A stretch of 64,000 nt of DNA from Rhodospirillales bacterium (GTDB taxonomy: Bacteria; Pseudomonadota; Alphaproteobacteria; Acetobacterales; Acetobacteraceae). The position numbers and the translations under genes were made by a program. The number at the start of each line of letters is the position of its first letter. Within the stretch, counting starts at the first letter, position 1. Positions 35,705 to 44,392 of this stretch are shown here, one piece after another. Under the pieces are notes generated by a model that had not been told where the DNA came from, made no database searches, and saw only the letters and a program-made list of their open reading frames with translations. The stretch spans positions 1 through 64,000 of the forward strand of contig JAFKLG010000071.1 of NCBI GenBank assembly GCA_017304945.1. Direction: 5' to 3'.

Positions 35705-35733
35705 TTGACGGTCGGGAATTTTTGGCGGTGAAT
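35705..35733 (+). promoter_or_regulatory. Possible promoter before the 399-residue unknown gene
   Basis: TTGACG (35705-35710) matches the -35 consensus in five of six bases. With a 17-bp spacer comes GTGAAT (35728-35733), a weak -10. The surrounding 60 bases are AT-richer than neighbouring DNA and lie directly upstream of the gene starting at 35766. Confidence 0.3.
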
Positions 35734-35765
35734 GCGCCGCCTCGCTGTCGTGATCGTGTGCCGTG

Positions 35766-36965
35766 ATGAGTGTACCCACCCTCGCCCGCCGTCTTGACGC
35801 TTTCGTCTCTCTCGTTGGTCGCAAGACCTGGGATCGCCGGATCACGTGGATCCGCGACCAGGCCGGCGGTGGCCGGCGGGCGGGGCTCGCCATCCGTGAA
35901 CACCACGCGGCGGAGCTGGCCATCGCCCGCATGCGAGGTGCCGGCGCCCGCGCGCCCAGCACGGCCGAAGCCCAGCTCGCGGACCTCGCCAGCCAGGCGG
36001 TCACGCTGCACCGCAGCCTGTCGCCGCAAGGAAAGGCGCGGCTGGTGGCGCTGATCGAGGCCGGGCTGGCCGGCGACGGCACCCTGATTCCCCTGCTGCA
36101 TCTGCTGCGCACCGCCGCGCTGCAGACCTCCCGCGGGTTCCGTGTCCGCTTCTCCGGCCTCGAGGACGGGGCGCCGTTCGACCTGCTGCTGGATCGCGAA
36201 CACAGCCAGGCCGAGGTCGCCTGTGAGGTCGTCTCGGCCGAACACGGGCGCGGCGTGCACCGGGGCGCCTGGTTCCGCCTCGCCGATCTGGTCGACCCCG
36301 ACCTGCAGACCTGGCTCGCCGCCCATCCTGGCCGCTATCTGCTGAAGATGACCCTGCCGCAGGGCTTACAGGGCGGGCTTGGCGCGGACCCCGCGACGCT
36401 CGCCGAACTGCACCGCCGCATCCGCGGCCTGCTCGAATCGCAGCGGCGCCAGGACCATGACGAGGCGATGGTGCTGCGCCTCGACCCGCTGCTGCTCAGC
36501 GCCGCGCAGGCGGACGAGCTGGGGCTGATGTCCTCCCTCCGCCAGCATTTCGGGCCGGAGGCGCATCTGTCGGTCACCGCCGGGGGCGCCGGCGTGTTCG
36601 TCATGGCCGCGCGGGCCGGGCGGGAGAACGAGATCGCGGTCTCGATTCGCCGCCACATGGCGACCGCCGCGCCGGCCCGCCTCACCGGCCGCCATCCCGG
36701 CATCCTGGCGATGTTCGTCGAGGACACGCACCGCACCGAGTGGCGCGGCCTGCGCGACCGGCTGGAGCTGGAAGGCGAGGCGCGGCAGTTCCTGACCGAT
36801 CCGGCGGCGCGGCCGGTGGTCGCGGTCACCTTCGCCTCCCGCATCGAGCTGTTCGGCTTCAAGGGCCCGGACGCGGCGCCCGAGGGTGAACTGCGCTTCC
36901 GCAACCCCGGCCACCCGGCGGCGCGGCTGCCGGCGCTGTCGCCCGCGGTGATGTCCTCGGTCTGA
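35766..36965 (+). CDS. Unrecognised 399-residue protein next to mfd
   Basis: I do not recognise this protein. It is soluble, without signal peptide or membrane helix. Residues about 120-205 contain PFDLLLD---SQAEVACEVVSAE followed by a long helix and GRYLLKM. This spacing recalls a PD-(D/E)xK nuclease-like core in which the usual lysine is replaced; it is only a resemblance. The gene is convergent with mfd, and their stop codons are directly adjacent (36965/36966). A GTG immediately before the ATG at 35766 could add one residue. Confidence 0.6.
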   Translation: MSVPTLARRLDAFVSLVGRKTWDRRITWIRDQAGGGRRAGLAIREHHAAELAIARMRGAGARAPSTAEAQLADLASQAVTLHRSLSPQGKARLVALIEAGLAGDGTLIPLLHLLRTAALQTSRGFRVRFSGLEDGAPFDLLLDREHSQAEVACEVVSAEHGRGVHRGAWFRLADLVDPDLQTWLAAHPGRYLLKMTLPQGLQGGLGADPATLAELHRRIRGLLESQRRQDHDEAMVLRLDPLLLSAAQADELGLMSSLRQHFGPEAHLSVTAGGAGVFVMAARAGRENEIAVSIRRHMATAAPARLTGRHPGILAMFVEDTHRTEWRGLRDRLELEGEARQFLTDPAARPVVAVTFASRIELFGFKGPDAAPEGELRFRNPGHPAARLPALSPAVMSSV

Positions 36966-39900
36966 TCACGCCAGCGCGGCGAGCACCTGACGCAGGCGCG
37001 CTGCGGGATCGGCTTCGGCGATCGGCAGGATCACCCGGTCCTCCCGCCGCATTGCGCCGGGGAGGCTCTCCAGCCGCGCGACGGCGCCTGGGCGCGGCGT
37101 CAGCGCCACCGCGGCGGGGCCGGCCTGCACCCGCGCGATCCCCAGCCGCAGGCAGGCCAGCCGCAATCGGGCGAGATCGAGCAGCAGGCGCACCTGGATC
37201 GGCAGGTCGCCGAACCGGTCGTCCAGTTCGGCCGCCGCCTCATCCACCGCGGCCGGCGTCTCCAGCCGCGCCAGCTCGCGGTAGATCGCGAGCCGCGCAT
37301 CGGCTTCCGGCACGAAGTCGGCCGGCACGAAAGCCGGCACGTCGCACACGAGATCCGGCCGCCAGGGGTCCGGCACGTCCTCGCCGCGGGCGCGCGCCAG
37401 TTCGCGGCGCAGGACGTCGCGATACAGGTCGGTGCCGATCAGCCGGACATGGCCGGCCTGCGTGTCCCCCAGCAGATCCCCCGCGCCGCGCTGGTCGAGA
37501 TCGGCCAGGCTCACCGCGAACCCGGCCCCCAGGCTGTCCAGGGTCGCGATGGTCTCCAGCCGCTTGCGCGCGCTCGCCGAGGGCGGGTGCGCCGGCTCCG
37601 TGAGCAGGTAGGCGCTGGCCCGCGCCCGCCCGCGCCCCACCCGGCCACGAAGCTGGTGCAACTGCGCCAGCCCGAACCGGTCCGCCCGCCAGATCAGCAT
37701 CGTGTTGGCGTTCGGCACGTCGAGACCGGCCTCGATGATGCTCGTCGCGAGCAGCACGTCCGCGCCGCCATCGGCGAAGTCGAGCATCGCCGCGTCCAGC
37801 ACCTCGCCGCGCATGCGGCCATGCACGACGGTGACCGCGAGTTCCGGCACCAGCTCGCGCAACTGCGCGGCCATCGGGGCGACGTCCTCGATGCGCGGCA
37901 CGACGAAGAAGCTCTGCCCGCCGCGCCGCGATTCGTGCAGCAGCGCGGCGCGAACCACGACCGGGTCGAACGCGGTGACGAAGCCCCGCACGCTCTGCCG
38001 CGCGGCCGGCGGCGTGGCGAGCAGGCTGACGCTGACCAGCCCGACCAGCGCGCCCTGCAGGCTGCGCGGCAGCGGCGTCGCGGTCATCACCAGCGCATGC
38101 ACGCGATCCTGCAGGCTGCGCAGCCGCTGCTTCTGCGCCTCCCCGAACCGCTGCTCCTCGTCGATCACGACCAGGCCGAGGTCGTGGAAGCGCGCGCTGC
38201 CGACCGCATGCGTGCCCACCAGGATGTCCACCTTGCCGGCTGCGACCTCGCGCAGCACCTCGCGCGCCTCGGGCGACCGCGCCGAACGGATCAGGCCCTC
38301 GATGCGCAGGCCGGTGCCGGCCAGGCGGCGGCGGAACGTCTCCAGGTGCTGGCCGGCGAGCAGCGTGGTCGGCGCCACCACCGCGACCTGCTTGCCGGCC
38401 AATGCCACCTGGGCGGCGGCATGCAGCGCGACCTCGGTCTTGCCGAAACCGACATCCCCGCAGAGCAGCCGCAGCATGGGCCGGCCGCTGGCGAGATCCT
38501 GCTGCACCGCGCGGATGGCGCGCACCTGGTCCGCCGTCGGGGCGAACGGCATGCGGCGCACGAAGCGGGCATAGGCCGGCGTCGGAGCGAGCACCGGCGC
38601 CGCCAGCGTGGCGCGCTGCTTCATCCGCGCGACCAGGGTACGGGCGACGGCGGCGATGTCGCGCTCGACCTCGGCGCGCGCGGCCTGCCAGGCGTCGCTG
38701 TCGAGCCGGTTGGGCTTGAGCGTCGTGGAGGCGCCGTAGCGCCAGATCCGATCCGCCTCGGTTGCCGGCAGCAACAGGCCGGTGCCGCCGAGGAAAGCGA
38801 GGCGCAGGCACTCGACCGGCGCGCCCGCCTGCTCCTCCATCAGGAGGCCGGTCAGTCGCGCCAGCCCACGTGAGGGCTCCACCACCAGGTCGCCGATGCG
38901 CAGTGTGCCGGCCAGCCGGTCGAGCGCCGTTTCGTCCGGCCGCGCCGCATCGGGCGAACGCAGCACCAGCACCGAACGCCCCACCGCGGTGAAGCCGCCA
39001 GCGAACCGCGCCGGCAACAGGCCCACCTCACCGGGCGCCAGCGCCTCGGCGGACGCCCAATCGGCAAGCCGAATCAACTGATCTGGCGGCGTCCCGAGTC
39101 GCCGCGCCAAGGCGGGGGCGACCCGGTCGAGCGGGGAGTCGGTGGCGATCACCACGGCCTGCCCCGCGGCTTGCAGTTCGCCGATGCGACGCACCAGGGC
39201 GGCCGGCGCGAGCGGCGGCGTCCCGGCGTCCTCGGGCTGCCCGATCGTGACCGGCCGGCGGCCGGCGAGTTCCGCCGTGATCTCCGCCGCGGTGAGGAAC
39301 AGGCGCTCCGGCGGGTCCGGCGGCGGCGCGCCGGCGCGCATCGCGGTGGTGGCGACCTGCCAGGCATCGCGCACCAGGGCGAGCCAGGTATCGAACCGCT
39401 CCGCCGCATCCTCGGTCAAGGCAAACGCGGCGTCCTGGAAATACGCGAACACGCTCGCGAGCGGGCCCTCCGGCAGCAGCTTCTCCCGCCCGCGTGCCGG
39501 CAGCGCCTCGCCGGGGAGGGTGAACGCCTCCGTTGCCGGCAACAGCACGGCGTGTGGGATCGTCTCCGAACTGCGCTGCGTCAGCGGATCGTAGCGGCGG
39601 ATCTCGGCGATCCGCCCTTCATGCAGTTCCAGCCGGATCGGTGCGGCCTCGCCCGACAGGTGCACGTCCACCGTGCCGCCGCGGATCGCCGCCTCTCCTG
39701 GCTCGTCCACGCGATCGTCGAAGGCGTAGCCGAAGCCGAGGAGCGTGTCGTGCAGCCAGGTCGGATCGAGCGGCTGGCCGGCGGCGAGCGGCACCGCGCG
39801 TTCCCGCACGCGGGAGGGTGGCGGCACGCGTTGCAACAGCGCCTCGGGCGTCGTCACCACGATGGCGCGGCGATCGGCATGCGTCGCGTCCGCGAGCCAG

Positions 39901-40160
39901 GCGAGCGTGCCGATACGCTGGCCGGTGACCGCGCGGGAGGGGCGGGCGCGGTCATAGGGCAGGCTGTCCCAGGCAGGCAGCCGCAGGATGGTGGCATCCG
40001 GCGCGAAACTCGGCAGCGCGGCCGCGATGCGGTCGAGCGCTGCGTGATCGCGCACCGCGGCCACCGCGAGGGGCGCCGACCCGGCCGCCCAACGCGCGAT
40101 CGCGCAGGGCAGCGCCGCGTCGGACTCGGCGTCGATCCGATGAGAAATGGGGGCGTCCAT
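36966..40160 (-). CDS. mfd: Transcription-repair coupling factor Mfd, short divergent form
   Basis: The 1064-residue protein has an N-terminal UvrB-like part (LRLPAWDSLPYDRA, then EIRRYDPLTQRSSETI) and a CarD/RID-like segment (RIGDLVVEPSRGLARLTG). Its SF2 translocase has P-loop CGDVGFGKTEVALHAA near residue 570, DEEQRFG near 667, TATPLPRSL and QLRGRVGRGRA, and a C-terminal TRCF domain follows. It is 80-100 residues shorter than common Mfd, and the usual VHEDHGIGR-type motif of the RID is strongly altered. Mfd removes stalled RNA polymerase and recruits UvrA. It might instead be a second, Mfd-like helicase if a standard mfd exists elsewhere in the genome. The start is the ATG at 40160, where homology begins. 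Confidence 0.82.
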   Translation of the reverse strand: MDAPISHRIDAESDAALPCAIARWAAGSAPLAVAAVRDHAALDRIAAALPSFAPDATILRLPAWDSLPYDRARPSRAVTGQRIGTLAWLADATHADRRAIVVTTPEALLQRVPPPSRVRERAVPLAAGQPLDPTWLHDTLLGFGYAFDDRVDEPGEAAIRGGTVDVHLSGEAAPIRLELHEGRIAEIRRYDPLTQRSSETIPHAVLLPATEAFTLPGEALPARGREKLLPEGPLASVFAYFQDAAFALTEDAAERFDTWLALVRDAWQVATTAMRAGAPPPDPPERLFLTAAEITAELAGRRPVTIGQPEDAGTPPLAPAALVRRIGELQAAGQAVVIATDSPLDRVAPALARRLGTPPDQLIRLADWASAEALAPGEVGLLPARFAGGFTAVGRSVLVLRSPDAARPDETALDRLAGTLRIGDLVVEPSRGLARLTGLLMEEQAGAPVECLRLAFLGGTGLLLPATEADRIWRYGASTTLKPNRLDSDAWQAARAEVERDIAAVARTLVARMKQRATLAAPVLAPTPAYARFVRRMPFAPTADQVRAIRAVQQDLASGRPMLRLLCGDVGFGKTEVALHAAAQVALAGKQVAVVAPTTLLAGQHLETFRRRLAGTGLRIEGLIRSARSPEAREVLREVAAGKVDILVGTHAVGSARFHDLGLVVIDEEQRFGEAQKQRLRSLQDRVHALVMTATPLPRSLQGALVGLVSVSLLATPPAARQSVRGFVTAFDPVVVRAALLHESRRGGQSFFVVPRIEDVAPMAAQLRELVPELAVTVVHGRMRGEVLDAAMLDFADGGADVLLATSIIEAGLDVPNANTMLIWRADRFGLAQLHQLRGRVGRGRARASAYLLTEPAHPPSASARKRLETIATLDSLGAGFAVSLADLDQRGAGDLLGDTQAGHVRLIGTDLYRDVLRRELARARGEDVPDPWRPDLVCDVPAFVPADFVPEADARLAIYRELARLETPAAVDEAAAELDDRFGDLPIQVRLLLDLARLRLACLRLGIARVQAGPAAVALTPRPGAVARLESLPGAMRREDRVILPIAEADPAARLRQVLAALA

Positions 40161-40212
40161 GTGGCGGGCGAAACGGCCTGACAGGCAATGCGGTTGCCCG
40201 CGATGACGCGAA

Positions 40213-40243
40213 CGGGCCCGAATCCGCACAGGATCCGGGCCCG
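40213..40243 (-). terminator. 13-bp hairpin after the Ser/Gly/His-rich protein gene
   Basis: CGGGCCCGAATCC (40213-40225) pairs with GGATCCGGGCCCG (40231-40243) with one mismatch and a five-base loop. It begins seven bases after the stop of the minus-strand gene at 40251. No U-tract follows. Confidence 0.6.
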
Positions 40244-40250
40244 CGGGGCG

Positions 40251-40658
40251 TTACTTGTCGCCCTTGTGCTGGTCCATGTAGGCGCGGGTGTGGTGATGCA
40301 CCTCGCCCTTGTCGTCCTTGTATTCGCGCGACTTCAGGTCGTCCGACCCGCCACCCTGCTGGTTGACGTTGCCGGATTGGCCGCCCGAATGGCTGCTCGC
40401 CGCACTGGAGTGGCCGCCACCGCTGGCGGCGTGGCTGCCGCCGGAATGGCTGCCCGATCCGCCACTGGCCGAATGGCTGCCGCCGCCTTGGCTCGCGCTC
40501 TGGCTGCGGCTGCCGCCCGGCTCCTTGCCGTGCTCCTGCGCCCGCGCCTCGCTGCCGGGCGTGGTTCCCTTGGTCCGCCCAGCTTCGCGGTTCTCCTTCA
40601 GGCGCCCGTCATGCGCCGGATCCTTCACGGAGCCACGATGTTCCTGCCCGGAGGCCAT
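40251..40658 (-). CDS. Small hydrophilic Ser/Gly/His-rich protein
   Basis: This 135-residue protein has no recognisable enzyme domain. The first 35 residues are charged (KDPAHDGRLKENREAGR), the middle 60 are low-complexity Ser, Gly, His and Ala in GGSHSASGG-like repeats, and the end is charged again (KSREYKDDKGEVHHHTR). No hydrophobic core or signal peptide is present, so it is probably disordered. Such proteins often accumulate under desiccation or stationary stress, but that is inference. AAGGAGA six bases before the ATG at 40658 is one of the strongest ribosome sites in the window, suggesting high expression, and a hairpin terminator follows. Confidence 0.7.
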   Translation of the reverse strand: MASGQEHRGSVKDPAHDGRLKENREAGRTKGTTPGSEARAQEHGKEPGGSRSQSASQGGGSHSASGGSGSHSGGSHAASGGGHSSAASSHSGGQSGNVNQQGGGSDDLKSREYKDDKGEVHHHTRAYMDQHKGDK

Positions 40659-40774
40659 GTTGTTCTCCTTCGCTGTGCTTTCCAACGGCTTGCGCCGTCG
40701 CTGCAAGAACGCCTCCGCCACCCCGGAAGTGGCATGCCTCGCATTTGGTTGTTCGCGAAAGATCGAGTTCTATA

Positions 40775-41632
40775 CTAAGAGAAATCCATCCAATCCGGCT
40801 TCTGAAGGACAAAGCCGCTTGCGTCCCAGTGGCGGAACGGCGCGTCTCCGAGCAGGCGGGGGACGAAATGGAATCGCTCGCACCAGGCGGTCGCGGTGGC
40901 GATTTCAGCCTCTCTCGGCCAGCCATAGGCGAGATTGAGAATGACCCAGACGCCGTTCGGGCGCAGCACCCGCGCGATCTCCGCCGCGTGCAGGTCGGCG
41001 ACCCCGGCCTGCACGAGATACGGCACGCTGTCGACCGCGAGCACGAGATCCTGGCTCGCGTTCGCGAGTTCCGCCAGGTCGTGTCCGGATCCCACCAGCA
41101 GCCGCACGTTCGTCCATCCGGCGCAGCGCCGTGTAGCTTCCGCGATCATGCGCGCCGAGACGTCGAGCCCGGTCACCGACCGCGCTTGCGACGCGAGCTC
41201 CGCGATCAGGCGACCGATGCCGCACCCGAGATCCAGCACGTCCATGTCCGGGCGCAACCAGCGCGCGGACCGCAGCCACGCGATCACCTCCTGCGTCGCC
41301 GTGGCGAGCCGATCGGGATCGCCCAGCGAGTAGAGTGCGACACTCGCTTCCGGCGACACCGCGACCGCGCGGTCGAACATGGCCGCGACGGCGGCTGGAT
41401 CGCGGGGGCCCGCGTGATCGACGGAGGCGGCGGCGATCATGTGCTGCAACCGCTCGAGCAGGCCGGCCTCGGCGCAGAGCCGATCGAGCGCATGCCATGC
41501 CGCGCTGTCCGTGCGCGCCTGCGCTATGCGCGCCCGCAGCGTGGCGGCGGATTCCCCCTGCAGCAGGCAGCGCGCGATGGCGAGGTCCGCGGACAAGGCG
41601 CCGGCCAGGCAGGCGGCGATGGCGTCGCTCAT
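40775..41632 (-). CDS. Class I SAM-dependent methyltransferase, last gene of the glycan operon
   Basis: The 285-residue protein has an N-terminal helical region of about 120 residues, then SAM motif I MDVLDLGCGIGRLIAEL, GLDVSARMI (acidic loop) and VLRPNGVWVILNLAYG. It probably methylates a sugar or an amino group of the product of the operon. The ATG at 41632 overlaps the stop of the upstream acyltransferase gene by four bases (ATGA). The N-terminal helices are not a known domain to me. Confidence 0.8.
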   Translation of the reverse strand: MSDAIAACLAGALSADLAIARCLLQGESAATLRARIAQARTDSAAWHALDRLCAEAGLLERLQHMIAAASVDHAGPRDPAAVAAMFDRAVAVSPEASVALYSLGDPDRLATATQEVIAWLRSARWLRPDMDVLDLGCGIGRLIAELASQARSVTGLDVSARMIAEATRRCAGWTNVRLLVGSGHDLAELANASQDLVLAVDSVPYLVQAGVADLHAAEIARVLRPNGVWVILNLAYGWPREAEIATATAWCERFHFVPRLLGDAPFRHWDASGFVLQKPDWMDFS

Positions 41633-42597
41633 CGGCGCACGAGGCTGCGGCCGATGCTGTGGCGGTCGATGGCGCCCCAGCGGTATTTGTACGCTTCGCC
41701 GCCGCGCAGGAAGTGCGCCGCGGTGAGACGCTCGTCGATCGCCTGCTCGAGCATATGGCCGATCAGCAGCGTGCCGGGGCTCTCGTAGCGGCGCGCCGGA
41801 TCGAAGGCTCCGAGATAGAAATACAGACGCTCCCGGTCGCGCAACGCGAGCACGACACCGGCGGGCCGCCCGTCCAGCTCCACCGCGACGAGTCGCAGCA
41901 ATCCGGCCTCCAACAGGGCTGGCGCCGCCAGGGCATGGAAGCGGCGCACGGCGGGGTCGGCGAGCACACCGGTTTCGCCCCGCCCCTCCCAGCGCGCGCC
42001 ATGCAAGGTGGCGAGCGTGTCGAGCCAGTGCGGCAGCGTGGCGCGGTCCGCCGTCACATAGCGTGCCCCACCGGCGCGCTCCGCCCGATGCCGCGCCTGG
42101 CGGAGGTCGCGCAGCATCGACTTCGGCACCGTCAGCGCGAGCGTTTCCCGCAGCGTCAGTTCGGGGCACGGGGCGCCGGACCACGTGTCGTCGGCCCAGC
42201 CAGCCGGCGGTGGCGTCAACCGCAGGGCCGCACCGACGGGTAAATCCGGGAGATCGCAGCGCGTGACCCTGCTCGCCTGCAGCGCCGCGGCAAGCAGCGC
42301 GGCCGCCGCCTCGGGCGGTGCGTCCGGCGTGAGCAGCAGGTCGAGATAGTCGGTGATGCCGACCCCCATCGGCAGCAGCTTGTCCTGATACCGATAGAGT
42401 GGCAGCAACCCGCACGCGCCACTGGAGGTCGTTGCAATGGCAACGATGGGATGAGGCGAACCGAACACCTGCCACCAGGCACGCATCCAGGCCGGTGACT
42501 GGAACGGTGTCGCGCCGGGTACGCGGGCCCAGATCCTGTCCCACTCCGGCCAGAAGGACGCGAGGTCGTCGTCCTGCGTGATGACGTGCACCTTCAT
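41629..42597 (-). CDS. FemAB/CelD-like GNAT-fold acyltransferase
   Basis: The 322-residue protein has the double-GNAT FemAB-like pattern (PF13480 type): FQSPAWMRAWWQVFG at the start, LRQARHRAERAGG in the middle, GRPAGVVLALRDRERLYFYLGAFDPARRYESPGTLLIGHMLEQAI, and KYRWGAIDR at the end. Such proteins transfer acyl or aminoacyl groups in surface polysaccharide gene clusters. It overlaps its neighbours on both sides by four bases. The donor and acceptor are unknown. Confidence 0.8.
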   Translation of the reverse strand: MKVHVITQDDDLASFWPEWDRIWARVPGATPFQSPAWMRAWWQVFGSPHPIVAIATTSSGACGLLPLYRYQDKLLPMGVGITDYLDLLLTPDAPPEAAAALLAAALQASRVTRCDLPDLPVGAALRLTPPPAGWADDTWSGAPCPELTLRETLALTVPKSMLRDLRQARHRAERAGGARYVTADRATLPHWLDTLATLHGARWEGRGETGVLADPAVRRFHALAAPALLEAGLLRLVAVELDGRPAGVVLALRDRERLYFYLGAFDPARRYESPGTLLIGHMLEQAIDERLTAAHFLRGGEAYKYRWGAIDRHSIGRSLVRR

Positions 42598-43622
42598 GCG
42601 ATCAGTGCCGCATGGAGGGCGAGATAGGTGTCCGTCATGCGCCGAGCGGAGAAGCGTTCCAGCGCCTCCTGCCGGCAGAGCGCGCGGTCGATGCGGTCGG
42701 TCGCATGGATCGCCGCGGCCATCGCCGCTGCATCCGCCACGAGGAATCCGGTGCGGCCATGCGTCACGATCTCCGGCAAGGCGCCGCGCGGTGTGGCAAT
42801 CACCGGCGTGCCGCAAGCCATCGCCTCCATCGCCACCAGCGAACTCGTCTCCGCCGCCAGGCTCGGCAGCAACAGGCAACGGGCCGCTGCCAGCAGCCGA
42901 CGCTTTCGTACGAAACCAACCGGACCGATCCACCGCCGCTTCGCATCGAGCAAGGGTCGGACCTGGGTGTCGAAATAGGTGCGGTGTTCGGCATAGGGGA
43001 ACACCGCACCGCCGATCAGCAGTGGAACACCGGCTTCATGCGCCGCTTCGAGCGCGAGACGCTGGCCCTTCTCGGGACAGATGCGCCCGAGCGTCAGGGC
43101 GTAGCCGCGGCATGCATGGCGCGCGGCACCGAGCGCCTCCAGCGGCACGCCGTTGGGAACGGGACCCAGCAGCGGGACACCTGGCGGACAGGCGCGCTGC
43201 TGCGCCTCCGACACGCAGTTGAACCACAGCCGGGGCCGGGTCGCGTGCAACGCGTCGGGCGGATACCAGTCGGGGGGCAGGTGCAGCGTGACCAGTGCCG
43301 GCGGGCCTGCTTCGGGCAGGTAGGCCGGGAAGTCGATGCCGTGCAGATGCACGAGATCGACCTGCGGCAGCACGCGCGCGATCGCGGCTCGGACCGCCGC
43401 ATAGGTGCGCTCGCGGGCGGCGGCATCGATGTCGTGCGCCGGGGGCGGCGGGATCGGCACCAGCTCGCCCGCCACCGCGGAGCCTTCGCAAGCGATCACC
43501 AGGGAGCGATGGCCGGCGGCGACCAGCGCCTGGTCGACCATCGAGAGCACCTGCTCCGCACCACCGACGGCATCGGGCCCCACCGGTGCGAACGGATAGG
43601 CGACGCTCAGGACCGCGCGCAT
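42594..43622 (-). CDS. Family 4 (GT-B) glycosyltransferase
   Basis: The 342-residue protein has a GT-B start (VAYPFAPVGPDAVGGAEQVLSMVDQAL), HLHGIDFPAYLP, then GRICPEKGQRLALEAA. The C-terminal donor site is SLVAMEAMACGTPVIATPRGALPEIV, with the two-glutamate EX7E-like pattern of GT4 enzymes. It uses a nucleotide sugar with retention of configuration. The start ATG at 43622 lies inside the end of the PIG-L gene. It is part of the eight-gene operon. Confidence 0.88.
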   Translation of the reverse strand: MRAVLSVAYPFAPVGPDAVGGAEQVLSMVDQALVAAGHRSLVIACEGSAVAGELVPIPPPPAHDIDAAARERTYAAVRAAIARVLPQVDLVHLHGIDFPAYLPEAGPPALVTLHLPPDWYPPDALHATRPRLWFNCVSEAQQRACPPGVPLLGPVPNGVPLEALGAARHACRGYALTLGRICPEKGQRLALEAAHEAGVPLLIGGAVFPYAEHRTYFDTQVRPLLDAKRRWIGPVGFVRKRRLLAAARCLLLPSLAAETSSLVAMEAMACGTPVIATPRGALPEIVTHGRTGFLVADAAAMAAAIHATDRIDRALCRQEALERFSARRMTDTYLALHAALIA

Positions 43623-44392
43623 GCCAGCGCCTCGGTGGCGTGGGCGCACCAGCGCTCGCTCGTCATCCCCCAGGGGAAGCCGTCGTAATAGGCGCGCGGC
43701 GCCGGCGGCCGTGAGAAGTCGTACTCCGGCGCAGGGCGGAACCGCTCGGCTCGCGCGCCGCGGAACGCCTCCAGCGTGCGGTGTTGGGTGGCGAAGCAGT
43801 CGAGCATGGCCTCGCGCCGCATGCGCTCCTCCGAAGTGAGCGGCACGACCAGGCCTTCATCGTCGAGGAACCGGCCGACACGCAGGCCGCCCTCCGGCGT
43901 CGCATGGTAGCTGGCCATCTCGATGCGCGGCCGGCCGGCCGCCTGCACCGCGAACGCGACGGCATCGTGGTCGGGATGGCCCCCTTCATAGGGATGCGTC
44001 AGCACGACGGCGACGTCGCGGAGCGCACCGCGCAGCGTGGCGACGAGGGTCGCGAGATGCAGCGTCGCCGCCTGATCGGGCACCGGGAGATCCGGCAAAA
44101 AGGGCGGCGGGTCCGTGTGCACGTCGCCGACCTGCATGGCCGCTGCCAGCTCCCGCCGTCGCGCCGCCGCGTACTCCGCCGCGTTCTCGAACCCGGCGGC
44201 GCGCGCGTCGTCCAGGCTGCGTGGCGCACCATCGGTGACGTGCACCAGCATCAGGTGGCGGAACAGATGCAGCGACGCGCCGGCGCCGATCGTCTCGTCG
44301 TCGGGATGGGCCACCACCACGGCGACCGGCACGTCGATCGGGCGCCGGTCGTGCAACCCGTTCAGGACGTGCTCAATCGGAGGCGGCGACAT
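43607..44392 (-). CDS. PIG-L family (LmbE-like) deacetylase
   Basis: The 261-residue protein has VVVAHPDDETIGAGAS (zinc ligands His29 and Asp32, catalytic Asp31) and LTHPYEGGHPDHDAVAFA (second zinc histidine), the two signatures of the PIG-L fold. Members deacetylate N-acetylglucosaminyl groups on lipids or small glycosides. In this operon it probably frees an amino group on a sugar that the FemAB-like enzyme or a methyltransferase then modifies. It overlaps the glycosidase-like gene by 20 bases and the GT4 gene by 16. Confidence 0.88.
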   Translation of the reverse strand: MSPPPIEHVLNGLHDRRPIDVPVAVVVAHPDDETIGAGASLHLFRHLMLVHVTDGAPRSLDDARAAGFENAAEYAAARRRELAAAMQVGDVHTDPPPFLPDLPVPDQAATLHLATLVATLRGALRDVAVVLTHPYEGGHPDHDAVAFAVQAAGRPRIEMASYHATPEGGLRVGRFLDDEGLVVPLTSEERMRREAMLDCFATQHRTLEAFRGARAERFRPAPEYDFSRPPAPRAYYDGFPWGMTSERWCAHATEALACARS

